Shown: positions 44,290 to 57,000, numbered from the stretch's first letter. The stretch is DNA of 64,000 nucleotides from Chaetoderma sp. LZ-2023a (GCA_034401795.1 CM067367.1:56300206-56364205), one strand, 5' to 3'. A program made the numbers and translations. Notes: generated by a model not told the origin, from the sequence alone.

Positions 44290-46578
44290 CACAGTTTTCA
44301 GTGCCCTATTGTCTCTAGTATGTTTAGCCCCATAATTTCAACTACATTGACTTGAGCCTTAGTATACGAAGTATATTCCGAATCTAACAAATTCTAGCTT
44401 AAATCATTTTATTAGGCAAAAATTGGCTTAAATGTTGGGTTTTTTCATGCTTTTCGGTGCCTTACTGCTTGTATGTAATATGGTCGGCTCCAGAACTTGG
44501 CTCACATAGACGTAGAGGGATTTGAATTCGATAGTTATATTGGGAATTTAAAAAAATTGGACCGTAATTTCGTAGTATACGATTTCATCGCATAAATTCG
44601 TTCCAATTTTGGCAGATCTGCGGGTTTTCAATGCCATACTATTACCTGTCTGCAATAGGTTTGGCCACATAATTTCACCGATATGGTTAGATAGCGATAT
44701 GAACACGCTAATGAATCTTGAGTTTTCTACCACGTAGTAATTTCGTAATATGCAATTTAGTAGCCACTGACAGTTGTCAAATGCCAACAATTTACTATAT
44801 TCGGTATCAGAATGTCTGTTCTCGATTTGTAATAATTTTTGTTATTTATGGATGTATATAACTCAATATGAGCTAGTGCTTTTGCACGATTCTACCATCA
44901 AGTAATTTGGTAATATGTAGTTATATATTCGCCATATGGCCCCATTGTAATATGGTTGGTTCACATTCACCACATTCAGATAGGTGTCGATATGTGCCGA
45001 CATATCGCTCATAATGAGTTCGGCCCAGAATATAACCCATATGTTTAGATAGGTATAGGCATAAGCTTACGACGTAGTGAGATTTAAAAATGTTGTAACG
45101 TAAACAAGCTCAAACTTAGGCTAATTCATGGTTTTCATTGCCATACGTTCACCCCCACAATTTCACCCACAAATACTTATAGGAAATGTGCTAGTTGTAT
45201 TCCGAATTTAAAACAATTCTACAGGAACGTAATTTCATAGTACACAATTCCATGCCGAAAATTGGCGCAAATTCTGTCAGATCAACGATTTTCTGTACCA
45301 CACTGTTTGCAATAGGTTCGACCCCAGAAGTTCACCCATACGCTAATAAAGTATCAAAGGTTTAAAAAATGTTTACTATATAGTAATTTTGTCATATGCA
45401 ATTTAGTAGTGGCACACCATTGTTAAATTCCAATAATGTACTATATACGGTACCAGAATATCTCTACTTGCCTTGTAGCCAGTTTTCGAACATAAAGCCA
45501 TTTTGAACTCACTATGCTCTCGTGCTGTGCGGAACATTGTAATAATTCTACCATCAAATATTTATTATAGTAATATGAAAATATTTCTAGATATCCCATA
45601 TTATTAGCTGCGTGTAATGGTAGAACCTGACTTATCAGGTTAATACCCTAACATTTGTACATATGGTCAACAGGATAGTCACGGTTGAGGCCGATTTTGG
45701 CATTTTTGTTGAGCAAAAATATTTGATTCAATAGTTTGTCACTGTTTCCAGTAAAGATATCGTTTAATAGGTGGGATAGATACGATAGCTAAATGAAACA
45801 GATCACGATGTCGTGGCTGTTTCCCTCTGGGTCTTCAGTCAGAATGTTTTCTACTATATCATTTTCGTTGAAGAAAACTAGGTTCACGGTATTGGTTCTA
45901 TCCTGGCCACTTAACTTTGTTGAAAAGGTTATCTGTCGGTACAGATCGGGGTCCTGTATTGCATCAAAAATATACTTGCTTTGTGCATTTCACTAGCATT
46001 GCAGTGTATATTTCACCAATATATTTCCGGGTAATAAGCTCTTCACGTCTGTTTAAGAAGGTATCAAGATTTAGGTTTAAAATATTCTTTACAGTCTTCT
46101 TTAATATGTTTGAATGGGTGTCAGGGTCTGTACTGCTTCTTGCGCCGTTTTCTACTGACTGTGTTGCCAGTTCTGTTGATTTCTTTATCTTTGCAAGTTG
46201 TTGATACCTAATGACCCAAATTTGATCTGTTACGCCCTGTTGATGCAGTAGTGCAATTTTCTCATCACTGGCTGCTCTTAATTTTGTCTGTTCCTCTCTT
46301 TCTGTTAAGGAGTTTGGCCTGGAGAAAAAGGATGGATGGAAAAATTGTTGGGCTGACCAAAAATATAAGCTGCTTTTAATAGCCTATAGCTAATACTGCC
46401 CATATCTTTTTGCAAGAAATAGTCCTTCGTTTGTGGTATTGTCCGCCTATATTTTTGTCATGAGTGGTTTGTATGCCTTTATATAACCTCATTTTTTCAT
46501 GAAACAGTTGAGTTTATTCTCAGAATTATAATAACCTCCGGGCACACTATTTAGGCATCAATCAATATGTGTACTTGT
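44290..46578 (-). repeat. Right arm of giant inverted repeat (copy C)
   Basis: Read on the minus strand it begins acaagtacacatattgat at 46578 and ends near cactgaaaactgtg at 44290. The plus-strand frames at 45793-46204 are shadows. A short (TA)n run lies just outside, at 46580-46600. Confidence 0.85.
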
Positions 46579-46614
46579 TTATATATATATATATATATAA
46601 ACTTTGAACCATGA

Positions 46615-46800
46615 CTTCCCAGAATCCCCCTTTCACGGTAATTATGGGGGTGAGCTGTTGAATATTTTGGAACTAATTTGACTGAGTGCTGCTGTTTGAT
46701 AATAGTAAAGCTCTTCAATTCGTACAGCTGAAGGACTTTTAAATGTTCCTGTTGAGCATAGCTACGCCAGTCATTACGTATTTTGACTGTGACGTCACCC
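46615..46800 (+). mobile_element. Solo Penelope tail, partly deleted
   Basis: It carries gacttcccagaatcccccttt, gctgttgaatattttggaac, atttgactgagtgctg, tcaattcgtacag and attttgactgtgacgtcacc, the same order as 28450-28715. Confidence 0.65.
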
Positions 46801-46849
46801 TACTGTGGAGAGGGTGTGGTGGCGGGGGAGTGTGGGTGGGGGGGGGGGG

Positions 46850-48110
46850 GGTGCTAAAATATGTGCTCACTTATTACAAGTGATTCGACTGCTTAGTCAA
46901 CGTTATCCAGCTCATGAGTAAGTTAATATACTTGTTTTGCAAACATGTTAATTTATTCTTTAGATGTTCTATACCATCGAGGCAGCGGTTTTACAGTACA
47001 TCTCATACATGTAAATAAGGCACTGTATTTGCAAAGAAAAACAGAAATTCCAAACGGTGTCAGGTTTCGCGGAAACCGGGAGATAAAAAAAAACCTCACT
47101 TTAAGCATTATCTTTCTGCTTTCAAAGGCTAGGCATAGTTGTTTCACGGTCAGTACAAGAAAGATTTGTGTAGATTATGTAAACAGTACTGCTGAAAGTT
47201 GTCTACATGTGTGCAGCAACGGTTTACGGCAGCGGTTTCCAAAATGAATAGAAGTTATCATATAGTTATCATATGTACATAAATGTTTGGAATTTCAGCG
47301 ATATATGATATATGAGTTAGGTTTTAATGCGTTTCTGTAATTCTTACCGCCTCTCCATATTACCGTATTACCCCTAATTTATTTTTACTGTAGTTTTGTA
47401 GTTCCGTATTTTGCATGCTATTTAAGCAGAATTTCTATTCCAATTAACAAAAAGTAATAATTTACTGACTTTTGGAGACTATATACATATCTGATCGGCT
47501 GCGTCAGATGTCAGTCAGTCAGTGAAGATCCAGCGGTCGAGACATCTATCCCATCCACCCCACCCCCACCCCACCCCCATAGTGAGCGTATGCGTATGAG
47601 CGATCTACCCAATATATATCCTAAACCTATGGTTCCAACTAAAAAAAGAGGCGTGCTCTATCTATCTCTCTACTTAGCTGTTGGAGACCACAATCCTTTG
47701 TGCAAAATGGCCGCGCCTATACGCAATTCTAGACACAACCCGGATATAAGCGTAGCCGTGAGCGGCCACGCAAGATGTTATTGTGTAGTAGCATTCATCT
47801 TTAGCTCACCTGGTCATTTAGCTCACCTGGTATTTTCAAATCTTAATTTTGACTTTAGGTCTTACGCGAAATATAAGATATCTCATGAGGTCATGACTTC
47901 CCACTTGACAATCCCATATTTACAAGGCGTCACTAAGAAGTGTGTATAGACTGGTGCCAGTCTCTGATAGGCCATATGCTGGAAGTGTACTCTACCAGTA
48001 GCCTGGTCGGGTCGATGGTGTGATGAAGCGGTATAGGCATATGGAGGCATGTAAGCAAGTATAAACAAATTTTATTCTGGTGGCTAAATGCAGAGTAGTT
48101 GATATAACAA
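46850..48110. other. No gene identified
   Basis: Frames at 46945-47247 and 47590-47949 have no recognised motif. 47550-47578 is C-rich (ccacccccaccccaccccc). Two adjacent tagctcacctgg starts (47814, 47829) belong to the repeat family described at 8190. Confidence 0.4.
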
Positions 48111-48112
48111 GT

Positions 48113-48215
48113 AGTGATTGAACGGTAAGTATGTTTATAGCGGTTAATAAAACTACAGACCAACCCACTAAAGGCGGGTAGTGGAGTCTGTTGGGGGGGG
48201 GTTGTCTAACGACCA
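48113..48215 (-). repeat. MITE copy 2
   Basis: agtgattgaacggtaagtat, then aactacagaccaaccca and tctgttgggggggg, the reverse complement of the right side of 39315-39437. The other end is worn. Confidence 0.7.
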
Positions 48216-48224
48216 CACCTCATT

Positions 48225-48605
48225 CCGTCCAAATTCTCTTACAAACTGTTGGAATGTCATAGTCTTCATAATGGTAAGTATACTCTTGAAGTGAAATAAA
48301 CGAAATCTAGGAATTTTTTTTCATGAGAGAGTATATACTTAATATTACAAAGCGACCTGGCCTCTCCGCCATATTATGCAGTCGCTAATTGTAAGCCAAT
48401 GAGATTAATATTTTGGTGATTTGTCACATGGCGCATGCGCAGTACTTATGGGCGGCAGGCTACCATTTGCTCCATGATCTAATAGCTAGTTACGTGCCTA
48501 ATAGGGCCAGGTTTATTGTTAATTCTGTGTATAATTGAGCCAGTTGGATATATTAGCATATATCATAGTCTTCGTAATGTTACGTATCACCTCCCTCGTG
48601 AAAAG
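48225..48605. repeat. Repeat family R360, copy 2
   Basis: Same architecture as 5885-6240. The left motif ttcataatggtaagtatact is at about 48265, the inverted motif is at 48321-48348 (tcatgagagagtatatactt), the direct copy ttcgtaatgttacgtatcac is at about 48570, and gcgcatgcgc lies in between. Confidence 0.7.
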
Positions 48606-48844
48606 ATAAACCCTAGATTTTGTTTAATTGACAGTAGCAAAGAGTACATTCTCATGTAAAGTCTGGTATACTCTGCCTTCTTCCATTCAGTAACTAGCAG
48701 AATTATTAGACTGTTTTGTTGAAATGACATGAGGCTGTGATACCTGTAGTTTATGTCCAGAGCCAAGCCAGAGATCTTTTCTTTTACAGATCTTTCGCTG
48801 TTCATAATTTAGCATTCTCAGTATGTGTCAAAACAACATCATTA

Positions 48845-51480
48845 CCTGACTCGGACCTCCATCCCTCAGTGCCATAGTCAAGACCGATTTGGCCACATCC
48901 CCAAATGTGGCTTGATCACCGTTTACTCACTGTACTAGGTACTAGGATCCTGCTTCTCGACAAATGGGTTTACCCAGCTTTGTATGAGGTTTACAACTAC
49001 TGATGCAACTTCTTCATCCTTTTGAATCCTTGGCCCTTGTAGATTTGCATGGCCCAGCTCAGATTTCTTCTCTGGCCATGCCCTCAATTGTCCTAAGAAT
49101 GCTCTCTGATGTTCAGCTGTGATACAGTACCTCTTTACAGCAACAGATTTGAGGTTGAAGCATGCTGTGCCTCATGGAGTCTTTGTTCACTGCAATTTCA
49201 GTTGTTTAATCAATTGGGCTGGAATTCCCCAAATGGGTCATTCACGAGATCTGAACAGAAAGGTTGCCAGGATGGTCTGTCCAAAGGTTGATTATTTATG
49301 CATAGTAGGCTGGTAGCTATCTGGCATAATTCAATTTATCATAAGCAAAGCACCAGTGAATCAATGATCTAATGGTATTGAGGTGTAATTCGCAGTTACC
49401 ATCTCAAGAAGCACGCAGAAGGCCAAGCAAAAAAATGTAGGCTCACCGTTTTCATGGCGAACATGTTCTAAGAATTCATTCCAAAGTTTCTGCAACTTTG
49501 CTAAACCTGTGCTGTGCAAGACACATTCAAATTTCTGTTAACACAAGTGTACCACCGTGCTGTTCACTTGGGGCAAAGGGAAGTTTGTATCAAACATCAT
49601 TTCTGGAAGGTTTTCTTCTATCACAAGCAAACCACTGCACTCTAGCCGCATGGCTGTACATTTTTCAATCAATGCCTCCAGAGAGCCATCTGCAACAATG
49701 CCTGATTCCATACATATGTCCTAAGACCAGCATCGTGAAAATGTTTTCCTAGTATAGATAGAGCATGTGTGCAATGTTCTTATTCGTATGATGATATGGG
49801 CATGATGGTCTTTGTGTTTCCAAATGATTTTTGTTGCTTTCACAAAAGGAGCCTGGTTCATTACTGTTAAAATGGTTTGCAATAGCAGATTAAGAATCTC
49901 AAACATGGTAGTCAAACTGGTAGAAAGTGCATCAATGCTAGGTAGGTAGCCAATAGCATCTGCTGAGATTGTTACTAAGTCTTTCGTACTGATGCTGTAC
50001 CCAGTCCACCTCTGACTTTTCTGAGTTTGTGTATCTGCTTGCCTTAAAGTACCAAAATGACATTCTTGTCCTGGGCTATCTCTGCTACTGTCTTAGTTGT
50101 CTTAGTTTCATGTAGATTAGTAGCTTTGGTTATCAGTGGATGTGGGCAATTTATATGTCAAGCTCTTGATGTTCTGTGGAAACAGTTCTTTGCATTTCTT
50201 TCTTAATATCTGGGAGTGTAGCTTTGGGGAGATGTGGCCCATAGACTTTAGGATAGGTTGCTATTCTCTTCACCCGATGAGATGTCTCTCTTCCTGTGAC
50301 ATTCTCTTCAATTTTGGCTATATTGTCCCAGGTAGTATAATTTTATTACAGCTGTGGATATGACACTATGTCCAAGTCTGTTCAGTGCCTGGATTACTTC
50401 AATATTACCAGAGTGCTTTCACAGCATATGATAGAAACACATGCTTAGGCAGTTTCTGTTGACCACATGCCACTGAATAAATTATGTCCTGACTAAACGC
50501 ATGAATCAGCATCTATACCTTTGTGATGGACTCTTGTTTTCAGGATCCCCAGTAAGTAGCCCTATGGGAAACCATTCAAGATAATATGATACCATGAATG
50601 ATTCTTTGTGGACATCGGAAGGATGGGAAAGCTGGAGAGTTGTTCGCATGTCTTGCTTTATGGCACATCGAATAAGTGATGATGACTGATCGATGAACTT
50701 GTTGACAGTTGTAGATTTTGTTTTCCAAATTCTGATTTTTAGAACACTTTCCTGCAATGTGACATTGTCTGGAATAGCTAACAATTTTCCCTTTTTTGTC
50801 TGGGAAAATATGAATCTCAGATTCCAGTTTCCTACGGTTGTTTTTTAGTTGACTCCTAATTGTTCAAATCCTCTGAGATTCCAATTTGGCTATCAGTGAA
50901 GTGATCATGACAGTATCTGTATTGGGTATGATAACAGTTCAGATGCACTGGGAAAGTTCTTTGCTTCTACCACTTGGTAAGGTTCGTCAGTGTATGTTTT
51001 GTTCTTGTTACTGGCCATGTATAAGCCTTCGTGAACATTCATCTTGCATCTTGTGTAGTTTTTGTAATACGAAGCATGACAATCGGCCTCTGCAGCTACA
51101 ATGTCGGCATGTACCTGCTAAAATCTCATCTCCCTTTATAAATACAGTCCCAGTCGTTGGTCAGGCCTCAGTTGTGTTTGACAAGCTTTTCCTGCAATCG
51201 CTGCTTCCAGCTCCATTACTGAAAGTGTCATCTGCTGGCCGCTTCAGAGTCTCCAATTCCTTTTTCATAGTGATAAGGCTCCTGTATTTTCTGTGATAGG
51301 AACTTTTGGAGATTTCATTCTCCAAGTTGTTAGGCAATGTCTAGAATTGGCATAATTCTAACCTCAGCGGATTCTAACAAAGTTAGTCATGATTCTTAGT
51401 TCTGTGGACTTATCAGGTGACTCCGATGATTCCTGGCATGCCTGGTGGATGATGCACTTGACTTGGAGAGATTTGTATTG
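48845..51480 (-). pseudogene. Decayed, internally deleted relative of the XPG-type transposase
   Basis: From the N-terminus at about 51480 downward, across frames: KCIIHQACQESSE; HRKYRSLITMKKELETLKR (first zinc module); AAEADCHASYYKNYTRCK at about 51090 (second zinc module, YHxxC-like). Next, near 49750, HALSILGKHFHDAGLR and ESGIVADGSLEALIEKC match the LGGFHIALNYLAVIGKMFDDSGL block of the large copy. Near 49300, ARxLPAYYA followed by SPIDQTTEIAVNKDS matches the NYARWLP...TDMALEQSINLDS block. Near 49130, RYCITAEHQRAFLGQLRA is followed by NPFVEKQDPS. It stops at about 48845 within TFGDVAKSVLTMALR, the start of the nuclease. Length is 2.6 kb against 4.8 kb, so large parts are deleted. Short plus-strand frames here are shadows. 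Confidence 0.7.
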
Positions 51481-51566
51481 GTTACTTTCTTCTATTGCGA
51501 AGAAAGGCTATACAGCAATACTGCCATATTCTACTCTAGTCCAGTGCACAGTTCTATAATTCTATG

Positions 51567-51880
51567 TAGGTGTGGGACGTCTCGTACCATCGCAAACTCG
51601 TACCAAATGGATGGTCAGCTCATACCAGTCTTTGGGCAACTCGTACCAGATTTTGAGACAACCAATACCAGACCATGGTCAACTGGTAGCACCATTACAT
51701 CCATTATAAATATGGTATGAGTGGACCACGCTCTGGTATGAGTTGTTTCAGAACATGATACAAGTTGTCCGTCGATTTTGGTACGAGTTTGCCATTGTTT
51801 TGGTCCGAGTTGACTTAATATTTGGTACGAGTTGATTTAAAATCTAGTACGAGTTGACTCAAAATCTGGTACGAGCTATC
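51567..51880. repeat. Inverted minisatellite (AACTCGTACCA / TGGTACGAGTT)
   Basis: The left half has about five units with ctcgtacca or ctcatacca. The right half has about eight units of the complement (tggtatgagttg, tggtacgagtttgcc, tggtccgagttgac, tggtacgagttgat, tagtacgagttgac, tggtacgagc). The period on the right is 22-23 bp. The halves can pair into a long imperfect hairpin with its turn near 51690-51710. Confidence 0.9.
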
Positions 51881-51899
51881 CAGCAAGTCTGGGTAGGTG

Positions 51900-52790
51900 G
51901 CAATCTAAAAATAGCGCCGTGGCCTCATGCTGAGAATATGCCTCAAACGTAATATGGCCATTTTGCCACGTCATCCTAATGAGGAGACTGTTAGACTGAC
52001 TCAACTTCAGCGACCAGACAGGTCGGACCCAGTCTATCTCCATAGTGAACTGTAAATGCACCACCGGATCGTGTTCATTTTGATGTCATGTTAACATGTG
52101 TATCACTAGCTTTAGCCATTAAAATGAACTCGATCCGTCCATGTGATATCAGCATATAGGCAACATCAGCAAATTATTGTCCTCATTTTGTGTGCGACCG
52201 ATTTGGATTTTATGAGGAATTAAGAGGGATTATTTTTCTGTTAATTATTTTTAGAAAGGACTCCGCTTTATATCATCAAGTTATGAATGAATTAATATTG
52301 TCTGGTATGTATAGCATATTGTCTGCTATGTATTGTGTCCTTTCCAGATTCAATTCTCTTTATCGCCTGGTTCTTGCGAAAATTACTATGCTTGTGGTCA
52401 CTCATTACACACGCGTTTCTTTTCTCGATCTTGTATCGAAGGAGATCTCACAAGACACGAATGAGTTGGTGGTTGTGCGTGTTTGTTCATCATTACCAAC
52501 TTTAGTATTGAGAAAATTACATACTGCGTGCATGCATGCTTTAACAGTTTCTCAGAAACTGTGGACTTGATACATGTGCTGTGATTTGGATGAAGATTTA
52601 ATGCCAGGTTTTCCAGGATGGTTGCCCACCTGAGCTCCGGAGCGGAAGTTCTCCCCTGATTGCTTTACAGTGGCTGAACCTCTGTTGTTTTTGTTACGCA
52701 CACGACACCAGTCTGCACACTATACCGTCTTGTATTTAATCACTTGTTAAATTATGAAGCAGAATAGAAGCACGATACAATATTCTTTTA
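51900..52790. other. No gene identified
   Basis: The 126-codon frame at 52190-52570 shows no motif I recognise. Parts (gcaatctaaaaatag at 51901, tttctcgatcttgtatcgaa at 52421) are shared with 29165-29750 and 43752-44150, so it is more likely dispersed repeat than gene. Confidence 0.4.
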
Positions 52791-52794
52791 ACCC

Positions 52795-53005
52795 TTTACC
52801 ACTCAAGTTGTTTAAATAATTGTGATTGCACTAATCTTGAGAAATCACTATTTCCAGAGCAAGAGAAAACTATGTTGAAAATCTTTCACTTTAATGACTG
52901 GCTCAATAACAGGACCAATCATTCCGGTGATAAATTGTCCAAAAAAATTTCTCTTGTTCTGCAAATAGGCATTTTGAATTGTAAATCTTCTATAGGCTTT
53001 TATTA
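52795..53005. repeat. Foldback MITE copy
   Basis: It starts ttaaccctttaccactcaag. aatgactggctcaataac and gaccaatcattccggtgata meet at the centre, and agagcaagagaaaact pairs with ttctcttgttct. It is the same family as 7780-7975 and 11319-11481. Confidence 0.75.
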
Positions 53006-53049
53006 TATTTACGAAAGCATGCAGAATTGCAACTAATATACACAAACTA

Positions 53050-54347
53050 TAAACTATAACTGATATTTTATTTGATCTGCGATTTGGAACCTATAGACAT
53101 AGGCTGAGAGAGACAGGGAACATTTTTGCAGTAAAAATAACAATACAGAGATAATAATATGGTGTTGCACATGTGTTAAAATGCTATCTTAGCCATTCTT
53201 AGGAAGCACCAAAAAGCAAGTAGTCTCTCCGGCAGGTTCATTTCTAACATTATGCTACAAGACTGTTTCTCCACTAAAGACATACTAAGCACTGCTTAGG
53301 GCCTGTAAAATTTAGGGGGTGCTGGGCTAAGACAGTTAGGGGTGGGGTGATGTGGGTCTACGAAACTGAACAACTAAAAAATTCACATCCCACTAACATC
53401 CAACTAAAGGTCCAGATTTATGTAAATTATGTACAGAAATGCAGGAGATGGCCGCTGATCGGACAAATGTGTCAAATATTCGCGTCTGGCTGCCATGAGG
53501 TGTAAAGTGTTTCCATCGGAAACAATATTGCTGAAGGTTGTTGCTGTTGCATTTTAGCTTTTGAACTCAAAACGGGAACACTCGACGCTCGCATCAAAGA
53601 TGCATATTCACCCCCAAAATATTTGAAAATTCATTTAAAATTGCATACGTTTAGAGGCTAAATTTGTGTTCATCAATGTAATGAAACGAAATAAATTTTA
53701 AGATTTATTTGGTTTCAATAAATAGAAGCACACAATTAAGCATTTAAAAGTATACAAGTTTAACACTTATTTTCAAACATTTTGGTGTGAATATGCACTT
53801 TTTACCTGTGTGTCTAAGCGATGCCCGTAAAAATCCATACAGATAAAATGTGTTTATAAAGGTATTATTGGTTTGGTTGGCGTCTAACGAGTCCTTGATT
53901 CCAGGTCCAATTCATGCCATATCTATGCTGCTTTTTATTTCAGTCTATTATTGGTAACTTCCCCACTTTTTACACAGGTACCCATTTATACTCCTTGGTA
54001 GATAAATTGCCCATGTGTCCAACGATGGCGAGATAGTACACAGCTCAGGCGCTAACCAGGTTCTCCAGTTACCTACTCCTGAGAGTGCTAGCCACTACAT
54101 CATGGCACCTCCAAAATACGATTATAAGACGCTGTTTGCCCTGTAGGTGGGGCTTAGAATACACCTTCCGTATCCTCTGCGTGTCGTAAGAGGCGACTAA
54201 AGGAGGTAAGGGTGAGGTAACCCTGACAGAAACCTCGAGTGCTGAAGACGGAGGTTCCAAGCCGCACGGCGCACTCTAATAAACCATGGATCCACGCACT
54301 TAATGCTTATGATCATGTCGATAGTCACTTACAGGACTGGCGGTATG
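53050..54347 (+). repeat. Left arm (1298 bp) of second large inverted repeat
   Basis: It runs from taaactataactgatatttt to acaggactggcggtatg and is the reverse complement of 57607-58904. Both arms are exactly 1298 bp, and visible differences are scattered single bases. Within it, 54115-54275 includes gtgtcgtaagaggcgactaa, a block common in invertebrate repeats. The small minus frame at 54069-54260 comes from this. Confidence 0.92.
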
Positions 54348-54402
54348 TGCGTGTGTGCGTGCGTGCGCGCGTGTGTGTGTGTGTGTGTGTGTGCGCGCGC
54401 AT
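54348..54402. repeat. (GT)n/(GC)n microsatellite
   Basis: Alternating gtgcgtgtgtgcgtgcgtgc then gcgcgtgtgt..., directly at the inner edge of the left arm. Confidence 0.95.
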
Positions 54403-55730
54403 GTATGTAGGCTGAGTGTTCACCTCCACGAATGGAATAACCACAGAATCTGACAAAGCCGGACAATCAGGACAACGGGAACAGAACAGGACAGCTGTGC
54501 CCTTCATCCAACCCTTAACATGTTGTCAATAGCAAAAATGCCTCTGCGTCAACTGGTAGCTATCAACCGAGCACAAATACTGAACAGCCAACGTCCGTTA
54601 AGCTGACATACGGCAAGATAGAAGTGAGGTCAAACGCTTCATCAATGTGGTAAAGAAAATCCTAAATCAACCAAACAGAAGAAGTCAGTCTGAACAGGAT
54701 GTCTAAGAAACGTGACTGGAACTGGATCACCCATTTAATCACCTCACTAGCAAGCATCCAAGTTTTAAAGAATTAGACTCCAGGTACGTCAGTGAGCCAT
54801 TCACAGGATTTAATATGAGAAGTACTCTGAAGAAAGAATCGCCCAAGTGTTCCACAGGATCAAAGTCGAACAAGTCTGGACTGACAACGTGACAGGAACA
54901 ACTTCAAAGCCTCTACACACAAGGATGATTATCGCTATTATAAGATCACGGATCAAAATATGGCAGCTTGATGATAACGTGAACAGTTCAAGCAGAACTA
55001 CTAATTTCTCGATACCCTTTTGCAGGAGTCCCCCATTGCTAAATACAGTGGACTATGGTACCGAAGATTGTCTAAACAGGATTGGGGAGAAAAGTTTTCG
55101 CTAGATAAAACAAAATGTCAGATGAACGAAAGTCACTTAATTCTGAGCAGTAATCACAAAGCGGTCGAATTTGGCCGGTTAAAGTCACATGAGCGTAAAG
55201 AATCTATAGAGATGCTGGTTAGTCATCTCGAGTGGACACTTGTCAAAACCAATTCGATATCTCTATACTAGTTTGTGTTGCATAGTTCAAGTGATACAAA
55301 GCTGTGAAGTTTTATTCATGTCGGATAACCCTTGTGAGTGCAAATGTCATTTTAAAAAGCTTGACCAAAACAAAAAGCTTAACCTGAACACACAAATTAT
55401 TCTAAGTTAAAACATGAAAATAATATGGAAATTTTTTTAAAATCAATATAATTTTGATGCAGACTAGTGCTAAGTATTGTATAGAACACATCCGTGAATT
55501 TTTTTAAAACAAGAACGCTGATGCGTACAATGTCTCACCTGTAAAGGCATGGATAGTGTGGATTGCCAAAGCAAAGTTGGATTGGTTCATAATACACATA
55601 TTCAGTAAGGCACCAACAAACCAGTATAACGAATCAAACATGGACAATTTTACCAAACTGTTGATAGTTTGATCTTGAAACTAGTAATGATGCAGGTAGT
55701 ACCCCTGCATAGTATATAACTCTGCTGTAA
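54403..55730 (+). other. Inside of the inverted repeat: no recognised gene
   Basis: Frames at 54847-55104 and 55020-55271 overlap. The second contains KYSGLWYRRLSKQDWGEKFS and LILSSNHKAVEFGRL, a fairly protein-like composition with no domain I know. It may be the remains of an element ORF. Upstream 54540-54840 has stops in all frames. Confidence 0.3.
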
Positions 55731-55739
55731 AATTGTGTA

Positions 55740-57000
55740 GATATCTGGTGAGCCATTGTTGAAAACAAGTGGTCCATAAAAAACTATCCCCCCAAAAACA
55801 TGAAAAAAGTTCAAAGTCTAAAACTGTGAAAAAGTAGTACAGGATCCGGTCTGCCCAGGACTAAATATTCTGCGAAAAATTAATGTCCAAGTCATGTACA
55901 TATATAGAATTAGATTGCCCATTTGACCCCTGGCCACTTCCGTCATATTAACTCAAGAACAAAATAATTTGTTGTACGCTGTACAAGCTACTAACTACAA
56001 GCTTCAAAATGATATTTGACATGACCACATTTGACAAAATTTATTTTCTGCCCACCATTTCTCCACCCCTACTCCTGCGTGATATCAGGATTCCAATGTG
56101 TCATGCACATCCCTGCCCATATATGTAATGATACCGAAAGTTTCAAGTTTCTATGTGAAATGGTCTAGGAGTAGTTGCGTTACAATCGATTGGTGCCCAC
56201 TTTTTCCATGTACTGTAGTCTACTCATCATTGGCTTGAAAATTATATGCGACATGACAAGCTTTGGAAAATATTTATTTTTTAGCCCACATTTCCCACCC
56301 CAGGGCCGTACCCCTGGGGTCATACCAAAATGCCAAAAGTGTCATGAACATCCCTGGCCATATGTTTCAAGTTTCTATCTGAAATGGTCTAGGAGTCGCA
56401 ATACAATAGATTTGTGCCCACTTTTGACCCCGCCCTCTACCCTCAGTTTGTGACCCAAGATCAAAATAATTCCTTGTACTGTAGTTTACTTATCATCGGC
56501 TTGAAAATGATATGCGACATGAAAATCTTTGGAAAAATTTAATTTTTGACCCCACACTCCGCACCCCAGGCCGCTCCCGCCCCTGGGGTCATGCCAAAAT
56601 TCTAAAAGTGTCATGCATATCCCTGTCCATATGTGCAATCATCCCTAAAGTTTCAAGTTTCTGTCTGAAATGGTCTAGGAAGAGTTGCATTACAATCGAT
56701 AATTACCGGCCAAACCTGCACTTGCAATACACATTAGAAAAGTTCAAGTCCAAAGCCGTGAAAAAATAGTTAAAATGCCCCCAAATTAACTATATTGTTA
56801 TGTAGATCACATACCTGTATAGCATAGATCACTTCTGTAAAGTTTCAATGAGATCGGATGACCAGTGTTGAAAAATAAGTTGATTAAAAAACCTTAACCA
56901 AAACTGCACAAATGACGGACGACGCCGCCGCCGCCAACGCCGCCGCCGCCGGAATTAGTGATCCCTATTTCTCGCTTTCTGCTTCGCCGGCGAGACAAAA
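55740..57000 (+). repeat. Tandem repeat (about 240-300 bp units) with GCC-rich terminator
   Basis: Units near 55920, 56200 and 56450 share gatatgcgacatgacaa-like, ccccaggccg...cctggggtca, catccctgcccatatgt, tttcaagtttctatctgaaa and tggtctaggagtagttgc. It closes with aactgcacaaatgacggacg followed by a run of gccgcc (56920-56955) and ggcgagacaaaa. This is a common layout of dispersed marine-invertebrate repeats. Frames of 74-92 codons here are artefacts. Confidence 0.7.

Noticed and set aside
45793-46204. ORFs repeated at 41196-41561 (minus) and 45793-46204 (plus) as a conserved gene
   Set aside because: They recur because the DNA is an inverted duplication. The opposite strand gives the recognisable LINE endonuclease fragment, so these are shadows.
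51567-51880. CRISPR array
   Set aside because: Short cores at regular spacing, but the units invert at the centre, the spacers are degenerate copies of each other, the genome is animal and no cas genes are near. It is a minisatellite.
52190-52570. 126-codon ORF as a gene
   Set aside because: No motif. Parts of the underlying DNA are shared with other repeat loci in the window.
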